64,000 bases of DNA from Ancrocorticia sp047501485 (GTDB lineage: Bacteria > Actinomycetota > Actinomycetes > Actinomycetales > Actinomycetaceae). Below are positions 26,090 to 35,188 of the stretch, piece after piece. The stretch is from assembly GCA_047501485.1 (NCBI GenBank), contig JAZDRN010000005.1:128743-192742 (forward strand), in the 5' to 3' direction. The notes under the pieces were generated by a model. That model was not told the DNA's origin. It made no database searches and saw only the letters and a program-made list of their open reading frames with translations. Positions within the stretch are counted from its first letter, which is position 1; each line of letters starts with the position of its first letter. A program made the position numbers and the translations under genes.

Positions 26090-27849
26090 CACGCTCCGGT
26101 GAGCTGCCAACCCTGCGCGCTGTGCAGGCGTTCCCAGAACCGGGCGTAGGTGCCGCCGTCGGCAATCAGCTCGTCGTGCGTACCCTGTGCCTCCACACCA
26201 CCATCCTCTGTGAGCGAGACGATCTGATCGGCGGCCGCGATGGTGTCCAGGCGGTGCGCGATGATCATGACGGTCGAGTGCGTGCGCAGCTTCTCGATAG
26301 CCGCGACCACGTTCGCCTCGTTTTCGACGTCGAGCGCCGAGGTGGCCTCATCCAAGAGAACGATCGGGGACTGCTTGAGCAGGGCACGCGCGATGGCCAC
26401 CCTCTGACGCTCACCACCCGACAGCGCCCGGCCTCCCTCGCCGACACAAGATCCCCATCCATCCGGAAGTCTCTCTGCTATCTCGGTGACTCCCGCGAGA
26501 TCGGCCGCCTCTCTGATCTCCTCGCGGCTGGCATCTTCACGGCCGACGGCGACGTTCGCCTCCAACGTGTCGTCGAACAGGTAAACATCCTGGAAGACCA
26601 TTGATAGCTGCCCCATCAGCTGCTCCGTGGTCTGGTCCGTGACGGGGACGCCTCCGACCTTCACGATTCCCGAGTCTGCGTCGTAGAAACGGCTGACCAG
26701 GCGGGCCACGGTCGTCTTTCCGGCACCCGAGGGGCCCACCAGAGCGACCATGTTCCCGGCAGGTACCGAGAGTGAGACGTTTTTCAACACCGGGCCGGTG
26801 TCCGCCGCGTAGGCGAAGGTGACGTCGTCGAACTCGACGGTGCCCGGCGTGGGAAGGTGGGCCGGCGATGACGGTTCGGGCAACGGCTCGGCGGTAAGGA
26901 CCTCGTCGATCGCGTCCAGGAGCGGGCGCCGTGACTCCGCCGCCATCGCGGCCTCGGTGATGGAGGACAGCGTCGACGTGAAACGCAGCGCGAGGCCGAT
27001 GAAAGCCAACGCGGGGATGGGCTGGAGCGAGCCGGAAACAGCCAACGACCCGGTGACGGCGATCAGCGCGACGACGACGCCCTGGGTGACCGCCCCGCTG
27101 AGCAACTGCCCCACCGTCTCCGACCAATGCGCGCGGAGTTTGGCCGCCCGCGTGTTTTCAAGCGCGTCGCTCAACGGCTGGAAGTCGTCGCTGCGACCAC
27201 AAGAGCGCAATGCCCCCTGGCACTGGGCGTATTCCACGATCCGGTTCGCCAGATTCACCTCTTCGGGTTCGTGAATGGCACCGCCACGGCGCATGAAATA
27301 GGTGGAGGCCAGGGTAATGAGAACGAAAACCGGTGCGGCTATCGTCAGGACCAGGCCAAGGACAGGATTCCAGAACCAGGCCGCAATGACAAGCACCGCC
27401 GCGGATGTCAATCGCGAGACCAGCGGTCCGATCATATGGGCGAAGATCTCGCCCGCCATCATCAGCTCCGTCGAGACCATCCGCGAGAGCCGGCCGGACA
27501 GCGGGCGTGCAAACCATCCCAGCGGCTGCTTGGACACCTGATCGCCGATCAGCCGATGAATGCTGTATAGGAAGTCCAGAGCGATGGCATAGGTGCCAGT
27601 GGCCTGCACATAGTTCAGCACGAACGAGGTGACTGCCAACAGCGCAAAGGCCCAGAGCCATCCGCCGACGGTCATGCCCCATACGGCAGCTCCGGAGGCC
27701 AGCGAGCTGATCGCCGGTAACAACGCGGCAAGAGCCAAACCCTCGACCACGCCGCTCAACGCGGCGATGCCCAGTGCCGGACGCAATGCCGCGGGCTTGG
27801 AGATCATGCGCTTCAGGCGCGGCACGATATCGATCAATGGGAGATTCAT
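26089..27849 (-). CDS. ABC exporter half-transporter, second subunit
   Basis: A 586-residue fused membrane/ATPase protein. Six membrane helices occupy about residues 25-300 and the ATPase follows: Walker A GPSGAGKTT, signature LSGGERQR, Walker B IVLLDEATSALD, H-loop IIAHRLDT. It pairs with the preceding half-transporter, whose stop it overlaps by four bases. Two-gene exporters of this kind near siderophore genes export or, as IrtAB, import and reduce siderophores; no siderophore-interaction domain is fused here. An iron-dependent siderophore role is inferred from the upstream box and locus. Confidence 0.88.
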   Translation of the reverse strand: MNLPLIDIVPRLKRMISKPAALRPALGIAALSGVVEGLALAALLPAISSLASGAAVWGMTVGGWLWAFALLAVTSFVLNYVQATGTYAIALDFLYSIHRLIGDQVSKQPLGWFARPLSGRLSRMVSTELMMAGEIFAHMIGPLVSRLTSAAVLVIAAWFWNPVLGLVLTIAAPVFVLITLASTYFMRRGGAIHEPEEVNLANRIVEYAQCQGALRSCGRSDDFQPLSDALENTRAAKLRAHWSETVGQLLSGAVTQGVVVALIAVTGSLAVSGSLQPIPALAFIGLALRFTSTLSSITEAAMAAESRRPLLDAIDEVLTAEPLPEPSSPAHLPTPGTVEFDDVTFAYAADTGPVLKNVSLSVPAGNMVALVGPSGAGKTTVARLVSRFYDADSGIVKVGGVPVTDQTTEQLMGQLSMVFQDVYLFDDTLEANVAVGREDASREEIREAADLAGVTEIAERLPDGWGSCVGEGGRALSGGERQRVAIARALLKQSPIVLLDEATSALDVENEANVVAAIEKLRTHSTVMIIAHRLDTIAAADQIVSLTEDGGVEAQGTHDELIADGGTYARFWERLHSAQGWQLTGA

Positions 27850-29684
27850 GCGTGTGCTCCTCGGTCCAAGGTCGCCGTCGTGGCGTTCCAGAGATGGGCG
27901 TATCCGGGCTCGTTCAAAAGGTCTTCGTGGGTGCCGCTCGCCTTGACTCTGCCGTTCTCCACGAGAACGATCTGGTCGACTCCTCTGATCACCTCGGGGC
28001 GGTGCGCGATGAGAAGCACAGTCTTGCCGCGTACCAGATCCGAGAGCGCCTGTTGGATCTGGTGCTGGGACTCCGGGTCAGTGAGGGCCGTGGCCTCATC
28101 GAGAATGAGGACCGGGGCGTCCACCAGAATCGCGCGGGCGATCGCAATGCGCTGGGCTTGGCCTCCGGATAGGCCGGTATCCGCGCCGTAGACGGTATCG
28201 AAGCCGTTGGGAAGGTCCTCGATCTCGTCGAGTACGCGCGCGGCTCGCGCGGCGTTCCGAATCTGCTCGTCCGTGGCGGTGGGGCGCCCAAGCGCAATAT
28301 TGTCGCGGATGCTGATGGAGGGCAACTGCGGGTCCTGCAACACGAAGCCGACGTGGGAATACAGGTTCTCGATCTGATCCAGCGGGGCGCCTCCCAGCCG
28401 GATCTGCCCCGATTGCGGGTCGTCGAAACGAGCCAGCAGGGTCGCAAGGGTGGATTTGCCCGAACCGGAGGGTCCGATCAGCGCGGTGATGCTCCCCTCG
28501 GCAAGCGTGAACGATACATCGGTTACGGCAAACCCGTCACTATCGCCGGAACCATAGGTGTAACTGACATTGTCGAAGACGACGTCGTGCCCCTTCGGCT
28601 CCGTCCGTTCCGCGCCGTCGTCGAGCACCGGAGTCTCGAGAAGGTCGGTAAGGCGACTGGCTGCAGCGCCCGCCAGCTGAGCCGACCACATGGAGTTCAT
28701 CATGACCTCCAACCCGTAAGGGATCAGCAATGCGATGAGCGACGTCGCCAGGACATCCGCCGCGGTCACAAGGCCGCTATGGACCAACCACGCTCCCCCT
28801 CCGAGGTTGATGAGCAGGATGAGCGGAACTGCGAGCAGCGAGGTTCCGACCGAACTCACCCGGATGAGCGGGCGAACCCACTCGTAGTAGAAATCCTGGA
28901 ACTGCTCGGCGGATTCCTGGTAGGCACGATGGGCATGGCCGACACGGCCGAAGGCCTTGACCACGGTGATACCGGTGACGAACTCGACCATGCGCGCGGA
29001 GACGACGCCCAGCTTCTGGTCCATCTGAACGGTCTTCTCCCCCATCCCCCTCATGCTCAGGCCCATGGCGCCCGCGTAGAGCGGCAGCGTGGCGATCGCG
29101 AGGAGGCCGAGCCGCCAATCGATGAGAAAGGCGTAGACCATCAGGGCCAGCGGCATCACCATGGCATTGGTGCCGTCGACCGGTTGATGCGCGATGAGAT
29201 GGTGAACGGTGCCGATGTCGTCTTGCAGCGCCTTGCGAACGCGCCCGGAGTTGGTGGATGTGAACCAGACGAGCGGAACGCGCGAAAACCGCCGCACCAT
29301 CCGCTGCCGGATGAGGTGACCGAGCTTGATATCTGCCAAATGAGTCGTCAGAAGAGCGATGTAGTAGAGGAACAGGCGAAGCGTGAATGTGGCGATCAGA
29401 ATCATGATCCACCGGTTGACCTCGTCCGAGTCGACGTCGCCGCCACTCGCGGTCGCAAGGAGGATGCCGCCGATCTGCACCAGGGCAACGTATGGGACCA
29501 CGGCAAGAACCGCGGAGATCACCGCGAGAACCCTGCCGATCGCCAAGCTTGGGGCAACGGGCCGCATCAGCTCCTTCAGTGCCTGCGCATCCGCCTTCTG
29601 CTGCGCCTTGGCAGCAGCCGCGGCCTCTGTTTCAGTGTGGTTCGATGGCGTGTCCGCCGCTGGCTCCACTGCTGTCGTCGTCAT
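27846..29684 (-). CDS. ABC exporter half-transporter, first subunit
   Basis: A 612-residue fused membrane/ATPase protein with a long Ala/Gln-rich soluble head (about 55 residues), six membrane helices, and an ATPase with Walker A GPSGSGKST, signature LSGGQAQR, Walker B VLILDEATALTD and H-loop LIAHRPEV. The signature reads GGQAQR rather than GGQRQR. It leads the operon with its partner and a TetR gene. The iron-box-like repeat lies 39 bases upstream of the ATG, so expression probably rises under iron limitation. Confidence 0.88.
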   Translation of the reverse strand: MTTTAVEPAADTPSNHTETEAAAAAKAQQKADAQALKELMRPVAPSLAIGRVLAVISAVLAVVPYVALVQIGGILLATASGGDVDSDEVNRWIMILIATFTLRLFLYYIALLTTHLADIKLGHLIRQRMVRRFSRVPLVWFTSTNSGRVRKALQDDIGTVHHLIAHQPVDGTNAMVMPLALMVYAFLIDWRLGLLAIATLPLYAGAMGLSMRGMGEKTVQMDQKLGVVSARMVEFVTGITVVKAFGRVGHAHRAYQESAEQFQDFYYEWVRPLIRVSSVGTSLLAVPLILLINLGGGAWLVHSGLVTAADVLATSLIALLIPYGLEVMMNSMWSAQLAGAAASRLTDLLETPVLDDGAERTEPKGHDVVFDNVSYTYGSGDSDGFAVTDVSFTLAEGSITALIGPSGSGKSTLATLLARFDDPQSGQIRLGGAPLDQIENLYSHVGFVLQDPQLPSISIRDNIALGRPTATDEQIRNAARAARVLDEIEDLPNGFDTVYGADTGLSGGQAQRIAIARAILVDAPVLILDEATALTDPESQHQIQQALSDLVRGKTVLLIAHRPEVIRGVDQIVLVENGRVKASGTHEDLLNEPGYAHLWNATTATLDRGAHA

Positions 29685-29722
29685 AGCTCTCCTCGGCTAT
29701 CGAACCGCACCAGGCATTCTAG

Positions 29723-29738
29723 GTAAGGTTCGCCTAAC
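29723..29738 (-). promoter_or_regulatory. Iron-box-like repeat before the exporter operon
   Basis: GTAAGG, four bases, CCTAAC matches the layout of the element at 19984-19999 (GTTAGG, four bases, CCTAAC). The left side reads CTAGGTAAGG, nine of ten to the DtxR/IdeR half-site. The shared architecture suggests one iron repressor controls uptake and exporter operons. Confidence 0.6.
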
Positions 29739-29809
29739 TCATTTATGAACGCTATTCAGAATAGAGGAGCGAGAAAACTATGACAAGGGTTCTCAATAAG
29801 ATTTCAGCC

Positions 29810-29845
29810 TGTGGACATGCGCGGGAATCCACGCGCATGTCCACA
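29810..29845 (-). terminator. Perfect 14-bp stem-loop downstream of xylB
   Basis: TGTGGACATGCGCG (29810-29823) and its complement (29832-29845) pair around an 8-base loop. It lies 136 bases after the xylulokinase stop on the minus strand and upstream of the exporter promoter, so it likely insulates the two units. No U-tract is seen. Apart from this and the iron box, the gap 29685-29980 is empty. Confidence 0.6.
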
Positions 29846-29980
29846 CGAGCCCCGTAAACCTCGCCTGGCGGCCGGCCAGTCTCACAACTCCAGGCTCGGA
29901 CGGCTGCACCGGCTTACTCAGATGCCGGCGCAGAAGCAGAGACGAACATGAGGAGCCGCTTCACGGGATGAGGAGCCGCG

Positions 29981-31426
29981 TCACCTCTCCGTGTAGAGAT
30001 GGCGTCGTTGCGCGTAGGCCTCACGGATGAGTGGCTGGGAATCCCCCGTCACCCGGCGCAGGTTCGAGACGTCCCACGCCGGAAGCTCGCCGAGCGCAAG
30101 CCAGGCTGCCTGGCGCGCCGCACCGTTGGCCACATATTCTCCGGGCTCGGGAATCCACACGTTCTGACCGAATATCTGCGGGGCAATCGCCTGTACGGCG
30201 GCCGAACCGGCTCCTCCCCCGATGAGTAGTATGCGTTCCACGGCGAGACCCTGTTCCACGAATGCGTCCAAACCGTCCGCGAGCGCGCTGAGGAGCCCCT
30301 CGACCGCGGCGCGAGCAAGATTCTCGCGTGTAGTCCCGGCAAGCGTCATTCCGAGGAGCGACGCCGTCGCCCGCGGAACGTTCGGCGTCCGCTCACCCTG
30401 ATAGTAGGGAACAAGGGTCATACCACCCGAGGCTGGTTCTCCCGCGAGCGCTAGCCTGTCGAACTCGTCGTAATCGACGGCCAGGAGTTCGCGCATCTTG
30501 TCCAGGGTCTGCGAACCGTTCAGGGTGACCGCGAGCGGCAGGTAGCTGTCCGTGGCGGAGGCGAATCCGGCGATCGCCCCACTCGGATCCTCAGCGGGCA
30601 CATCGGTGACGGCGGCGACAACGCCCGATGTACCGATCGAGATCGAGACGTCGCCCACGCCCATCTCCAGCCCGAGGGCGGCGCCCGCGTTGTCTCCGCA
30701 TCCCGCGCCCAATGCGATCCCGGCGGGGACAGGACCATTCTCCACGGTGACGCCTGCCTGTCCATCGGCAGGCAGGACGCGGGGAAGGATGACGTTGGAG
30801 GCGTCGCGCCGCAATGCCCGATTCAGGATGTCACGGTCGTATTCACCGCGCGGCGTAGAGAAGTATCCGGTTCCCGAGGCGTCTGAGCGGTCCGTCGTCA
30901 AACCGGTGAGGCCGATCGAATGGCCTCCGGCGAGCTTCCAGGTGAGCCAGTCGTGTGGGAGTGCGACCGCGGCCACCCTGGCGGCGTTCTCCGGCTCGGC
31001 ATCGGCGAGCCAACGCAGCTTGGTTGCCGTGATCGAGGCAACGGGAACGGTGCCGATCTGCTCTGCCCAGACGCGGGCGCCGTCGTCGGCACCTGAACCG
31101 CGCTCCTCCCCCAGCTCCGCGATGAGATGTACGGCAGCGTCGGCGCTGCGGGTATCGTTCCACAGCAGCGCCTCGCGAATGATCTCTCCATCCGCGTCGA
31201 GCACCACCATGCCGTGTTGCTGCCCACCCACGGACATCGCGACGACGCCGTCGAGACCCCCTGCATCCTCGATCGCCTCGAGGAGCGCTGTCCACCAGTG
31301 GTCGGGGTGGACCTCTGTGCCATCCGGATGCTTAGCGGATCCCGAGCGAACGAGTTCGCCGGTATGTGCATCGCGGATGAGAACCTTGCACGACTGGGTG
31401 GATGAATCGATTCCTGCTACAAGCAT
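29981..31426 (-). CDS. xylB: Xylulokinase
   Basis: A 481-residue FGGY-family sugar kinase that phosphorylates D-xylulose for the pentose phosphate pathway. GIDSSTQSCKV opens the actin-like fold; AMSVGGQQHGMVVLD, ALLWNDTRSA, PHDWLTWKLAGG, TDRSDASGTGYF and the C-terminal LLIGGGAGSAAVQ are xylulokinase hallmarks. The start is ATG 31426, since AAGAAGG lies eight bases upstream; the GTG two codons earlier is too close to it. No xylose isomerase or transporter gene is adjacent, so xylulose or another pentulose may come from elsewhere. Confidence 0.93.
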   Translation of the reverse strand: MLVAGIDSSTQSCKVLIRDAHTGELVRSGSAKHPDGTEVHPDHWWTALLEAIEDAGGLDGVVAMSVGGQQHGMVVLDADGEIIREALLWNDTRSADAAVHLIAELGEERGSGADDGARVWAEQIGTVPVASITATKLRWLADAEPENAARVAAVALPHDWLTWKLAGGHSIGLTGLTTDRSDASGTGYFSTPRGEYDRDILNRALRRDASNVILPRVLPADGQAGVTVENGPVPAGIALGAGCGDNAGAALGLEMGVGDVSISIGTSGVVAAVTDVPAEDPSGAIAGFASATDSYLPLAVTLNGSQTLDKMRELLAVDYDEFDRLALAGEPASGGMTLVPYYQGERTPNVPRATASLLGMTLAGTTRENLARAAVEGLLSALADGLDAFVEQGLAVERILLIGGGAGSAAVQAIAPQIFGQNVWIPEPGEYVANGAARQAAWLALGELPAWDVSNLRRVTGDSQPLIREAYAQRRHLYTER

Positions 31427-31483
31427 TGCCACTACCTTCTTCTCTCCATTGAGATATGTTTTCGTGTTTACTGGTCAGCCTAC

Positions 31484-32791
31484 TCAATCGAAGATCTCAT
31501 CGATGATTCCGCCCAGCAACATGCCACCGAGCACAGGGCCGAGAACGCTCGTGCCGCCTCTTCCACCGCTCCATCCCCAGTCGTTGCCATCAGGTCGCGA
31601 AGAATCGATGTCGCGCTGGGCGAGACGAACCGCCTCGTTTGCGAGCTGCTCGGTTCGACGCGCCAACTGTTGCGCCTGAAGGCGGGTGCTCTCGGAAGCG
31701 ATGAGACCATCGATCTGGGCGCGGTAACGGGTGGCTTCGGCATAGCGGGTGCGCGCGTCCGCGCCGATCCATCCGCGATGGCCGTTGATGAGCCCATCTG
31801 CGACACTCAAGGCGTGATCGGCCGCCTGGACGTCGTGACGAACGTGTTCAAGCGAAACCACGGGCCGTGCGGCACGTTCCCGGGCTCGGGCGACGGCGTC
31901 GTCCAGGGCCGTATTCGCGGCAGACAGAGCGGCGAGCTCGCCGAAAGGGTCCGGTGCAGCCGCAGCCGATGCCGCACTCCTGGCGAGTTCCGCTTCCAGC
32001 CGGCTGGCGGCTTCGGCCACTTCGGGCGTGGCCGGCACCCCGGAGGCGACTACCAGATCATTGCGGGAATCGGCGATCACATCTGCCAGAGTCGCCTGCG
32101 CGCGAATTGCCTCGAACTCGAATTGGTCGACGCCGTCGATCATCGATTCCGCACGTCGTAAGGTCTCGGTTGCGGCCTCGAGAGCGAGAGTGGCATCCTC
32201 TGCCTTTCCGGCCTCGCGCCGCCTTTGCGAGAGTTCCGCCGAACGAAGCGCGAAGTCGAGGAGGCGTTCGGTCTCCCCGGAGGTGAAGCGCAACCGTGCC
32301 AACGCCGCCGGGCTGTACTGCTCGGAGAGCCGCGCGACGACGTCGTTGATCTCGGGAAGGCGGGCACGTAGCCGTTCGATGTCCTCGCGCAACTGCTCCA
32401 ACACCCGGGGAGCTTCGCGCGCACGGCTGACCTGCTCCTGCAGTGCCGCCGTCTGCTCGTCGAGCACCTGGTTGACCCAGTCGCAGAGCTGGACGATGCG
32501 AGAGTTGCGGATGCGCAGCTCCTCGACAGTGTCCGGTATCTCGTCATGATTGAGCTGGTGAAGCTGGAATGCCTCGGCGAGGCCCTCTTTGACGCCGACG
32601 AGTGCCTCACGCAGCTTTCGCGTCGCGTCGGTGCCGATTTCGGCGACGACGAAGCCTAGTTCGTCCTCGGTGGTGCGGACTCTCTCGTCCGTCGCCACGA
32701 TCGCGGAGCGCGCCCGGATCGCGAGGTCATGATCAACGGATTGCCGCTGGTCCCGATCCTCACTCTTTCGTTTTCCCCAGAAACCGACCAT
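31484..32791 (-). CDS. Long coiled-coil protein with Gly-rich C-terminus
   Basis: A 435-residue protein predicted to be almost entirely alpha-helical, with long charged Ala/Glu/Arg heptad stretches (about residues 30-400) and a C-terminal Gly-rich hydrophobic tail (SGGRGGTSVLGPVLGGMLLG). This tail and coiled coil resemble the C-terminal part of actinobacterial TPM-domain proteins, but the N-terminal TPM domain and signal peptide are missing. It starts MVGFWGKRK. Function unknown. It lies between xylB and the small coiled-coil Rho-N-like gene, all on the minus strand. Confidence 0.7.
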   Translation of the reverse strand: MVGFWGKRKSEDRDQRQSVDHDLAIRARSAIVATDERVRTTEDELGFVVAEIGTDATRKLREALVGVKEGLAEAFQLHQLNHDEIPDTVEELRIRNSRIVQLCDWVNQVLDEQTAALQEQVSRAREAPRVLEQLREDIERLRARLPEINDVVARLSEQYSPAALARLRFTSGETERLLDFALRSAELSQRRREAGKAEDATLALEAATETLRRAESMIDGVDQFEFEAIRAQATLADVIADSRNDLVVASGVPATPEVAEAASRLEAELARSAASAAAAPDPFGELAALSAANTALDDAVARARERAARPVVSLEHVRHDVQAADHALSVADGLINGHRGWIGADARTRYAEATRYRAQIDGLIASESTRLQAQQLARRTEQLANEAVRLAQRDIDSSRPDGNDWGWSGGRGGTSVLGPVLGGMLLGGIIDEIFD

Positions 32792-32867
32792 GGCGCCGAT
32801 GATATACGAATCTCCTGGGGCTGAGCCTGGAGAATGGCGACTTCGGGTTGTTTCAGCTCAGCCTGTT

Positions 32868-33263
32868 TCAGCTCAGCGCGACGAGCAAAGCGGCCTTGTT
32901 CTTGTTGGAGTAGCCGGGAACTTCGCGCCTGCGTGCTTCGGCTCGCAGCTGTGCGACCGTCCAGCTCTCATCCGGAGTTGCCGACGGCGCCTCGAGATTC
33001 GTACGTGCCTGTAGCGTCCGTACCTCCTCTTCCAATGCGCCGATGCGAGCCTCGGCCTTGCGCAACTTCTTCTTGTTCTTATCGCCCTGGTCCCGCAGTT
33101 CCTCGCCCTGGATCCGCAGCTCCTCAATGACAGCTCTGTTCTCGGCCAGTACGGTGGAGGCCGTTTCCATTTCCTCGCTGAGCGCCTTCAGTTCCTTCGC
33201 GAGGGCTTTCTTTCCGATCGACTTCTGCTTGTCCTGCTTCTTTTTGTCCTGCTTCTTGGCCAT
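32868..33263 (-). CDS. Coiled-coil protein with C-terminal Rho-N-like domain
   Basis: A 131-residue protein. The head is very basic (MAKKQDKKKQDKQK), the middle (about 25-88) is a coiled coil, and the last 33 residues (SWTVAQLRAEARRREVPGYS and basic residues) form a Rho-N/SAP-like nucleic-acid-binding motif. That motif matches the C-terminus of the small protein at 1461-1730. The basic head plus the domain suggests nucleoid or RNA binding, an inference. The start MAKKQ is chosen over an ATG-like codon two positions earlier. Confidence 0.7.
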   Translation of the reverse strand: MAKKQDKKKQDKQKSIGKKALAKELKALSEEMETASTVLAENRAVIEELRIQGEELRDQGDKNKKKLRKAEARIGALEEEVRTLQARTNLEAPSATPDESWTVAQLRAEARRREVPGYSNKNKAALLVALS

Positions 33264-33304
33264 TGTCACTCCCGCAATCGTTCGCTGAATTTCCTCCGAT
33301 GATG

Positions 33305-33481
33305 CTACATATCACGCGGAGAATAAAGCTGTTTCGCACATACGCGACGGAACAGCACTGCATCGCAAAGGAATTTTCCAGGTTCTCCTTGGAGGATCGC
33401 CCCGCCCAGCGCGATGCTCAACACAACGACAAGCGATATCACACCCCACCGGGGAAGAGCGGAAAGGCGTTCGTCTTTCAC
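33305..33481 (-). pseudogene. Truncated copy of the 34247-34759 membrane protein
   Basis: A 58-codon frame from GTG 33481 whose first 29 codons (KDERLSALPRWG, SLVVVLSIAL) match the N-terminus of the intact protein at 34247-34759 (KEERLFLVPRWV, LVVVVLSIGL). After that the similarity ends and the frame soon stops. The upstream sequence is also conserved between the copies. It looks like the remnant of a duplicated gene cut short by deletion or recombination. Confidence 0.7.
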
Positions 33482-33664
33482 GAGTCACTCACCATCCATC
33501 TAGAGGGGCAAGCCGCATCCGGGTTATCGCGATCAAAGCCAGGTCCCGCGGCTATAAGCCGCGGGACCCATACAGCCCGAAACATCAACGCCGATTTGTA
33601 TCGGTATGAAACAGAACCGTCTCTGCCTTAACTAACCGCATACTGTTCGCAACCGAACTCATAG

Positions 33665-33895
33665 TGCTATTTCGATTCATCAAGCTCTATCGACACCCGA
33701 CCTTCCCAGCGCCCTTCACGTCAGTAGCCGTATGAGTGCTGTACCAGCCATGTATGCGAGGAACACAGAAGCACCAAAATCAAATACGAGGGCCGGCGCG
33801 ACCACCCATCGCGGAAGCGTGCCTTGACGGGCCGACTTATCCAACAGACGGTAAAGAACGATCGTCGAGAGAATCGCTAAAGAACCCGTCAGCAC
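33665..33895. repeat. Copy of a duplicated module (partner 34835-35065)
   Basis: About 230 bases covering the 3' half of the small membrane gene and its downstream flank repeat at a 1170-base offset, with scattered substitutions. A second duplicated block, 33412-33520, corresponds to 34690-34800 at a 1278-base offset. The different offsets mean bases were lost or gained between blocks after duplication. Confidence 0.8.
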
Positions 33896-34030
33896 GACAT
33901 GCGCAGCATCCGCGCCCGGAGAGGTGGGAGACAAAACCAGAAGGACAAGCGACAGCACAGCCAAGCTACCCATATCGGCAGCCAAACCTCTCACCCCATT
34001 GGTCAAACTCGACCGATTGTTATCACCCAT
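33716..34030 (-). CDS. Small membrane protein, duplicated copy 1
   Basis: A 104-residue protein with three hydrophobic segments and the internal motif RLLDKSARQGTLPRWVVAPA. Its last 45 residues are almost identical to those of the protein at 34886-35188, while the N-terminal halves differ. I do not recognise the family. The leader GTGATGACTG before the ATG is shared with copy 2. It lies in a lower-GC region with few core genes and sits upstream of the truncated remnant of the partner membrane gene. Confidence 0.55.
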   Translation of the reverse strand: MGDNNRSSLTNGVRGLAADMGSLAVLSLVLLVLSPTSPGADAAHVVLTGSLAILSTIVLYRLLDKSARQGTLPRWVVAPALVFDFGASVFLAYMAGTALIRLLT

Positions 34031-34246
34031 CAGTCATCACATCCGGCTTGTTGAACCGTCCATCGAAAGAACACATATCCAGCTCCAAGAATTGTTCATC
34101 AGCCATCCGCGGATACGGTGCTGACCACCCAGAACCATAGGCCAGCATGCCCTAGGCCGAATAGAGAGACAGCCCCGCGCCGTTGTCTCCTGAACCGCAC
34201 CACATTCACGACTGAAGCATCCAAACCTGCACTCGCCGGTTGTTCC

Positions 34247-34759
34247 TCAATCGCCGTTACGAATCGCCAGCACAAGATCTATCGTCAGCACGATCTGGGC
34301 GATGATTCCAACAACTCCGACCCCGATACGCAGTGGCATCGGCACGAAATCCATCCACGTCATCGCCACCCAGACGAAGGTGACCACCATGAGAAGCAAG
34401 ATCAGGCCCAAGCGAGAAAGCTTGGTGATACGCCTTCTTTTCGAAGGGCCGGCACCATGCTCCTTAGCCGTAGACCGTATGTGAGGTGGTTCTTCCTCAA
34501 CCGAATGCTCCCGCTCGCGCTGATCAGTGGTTGCTTGACGGGCGCGCTCCCGAGCACGGATGCGATTGGCCTTGACCAAATCTATCGAGTAGAGGGTAAG
34601 GGGTATCGCTACAACAACACAAGTGGAAATCCGCAGAACGAGGTCGGACGAAGTAAGGGAGAAGGAGGTAGAAATCAGTACAACCAGTCCGATGCTCAAC
34701 ACAACGACAACAAGGATCGAGACCCACCGGGGAACCAGGAAAAGACGTTCTTCTTTCAT
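34247..34759 (-). CDS. Hypothetical four-helix membrane protein
   Basis: A 170-residue protein with two pairs of membrane helices (about residues 12-32, 42-60, 112-130 and 140-162) joined by a charged Arg/Glu-rich loop (about 62-108). I do not recognise the family. A truncated copy of its N-terminus lies at 33305-33481. It follows the small membrane gene copy 2 (34886-35188) by 126 bases on the same strand, and the two together form the duplicated module. Confidence 0.55.
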   Translation of the reverse strand: MKEERLFLVPRWVSILVVVVLSIGLVVLISTSFSLTSSDLVLRISTCVVVAIPLTLYSIDLVKANRIRARERARQATTDQREREHSVEEEPPHIRSTAKEHGAGPSKRRRITKLSRLGLILLLMVVTFVWVAMTWMDFVPMPLRIGVGVVGIIAQIVLTIDLVLAIRNGD

Positions 34760-34885
34760 GAGACACTCACCATCGATCTAGAGGAGCATGCCGTATCCGG
34801 CTTACAGCGGCCGCAGCATGTTCTGCGGTTATGATGCTATTTCGATTCATCAAGCTCTATCGGCACCCGACCTTCCCAGCACCGT

Positions 34886-35188
34886 TCACGTCAGTAGCCG
34901 TATGAGTGCTGTACCAGCCATGTATGCGAGGAACGCAGAAGCACCAAAATTGAACACGAGGGCCGGCGCGACCACCCAGGAAGGAAAGGTACCTTGACGA
35001 GCCGACTTATCCAACAGGCGGCAAAGAACGACCGTCGAGAAGAATGTAAAGCTGCCCGCGAACATGATACGGCTAGAGCTCTCGGGAAAGAAGAAAAGCA
35101 AGACCAGGAACCCTACTACCATTACACCGAAGGAGAAGGTCAATCGGCGCAATATCTCAGATCGGCTTGGTGGGTCTTCTTCACTCAT
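34886..35188 (-). CDS. Small membrane protein, duplicated copy 2
   Basis: A 100-residue protein with three hydrophobic segments. The C-terminal motif RLLDKSARQGTFPSWVVAPA and the rest of the last 45 residues nearly match copy 1 at 33716-34030. The N-terminal half is different, suggesting recombination or selection for divergence in that part. Family unknown. It leads the minus-strand module with the four-helix protein downstream. Confidence 0.55.
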   Translation of the reverse strand: MSEEDPPSRSEILRRLTFSFGVMVVGFLVLLFFFPESSSRIMFAGSFTFFSTVVLCRLLDKSARQGTFPSWVVAPALVFNFGASAFLAYMAGTALIRLLT

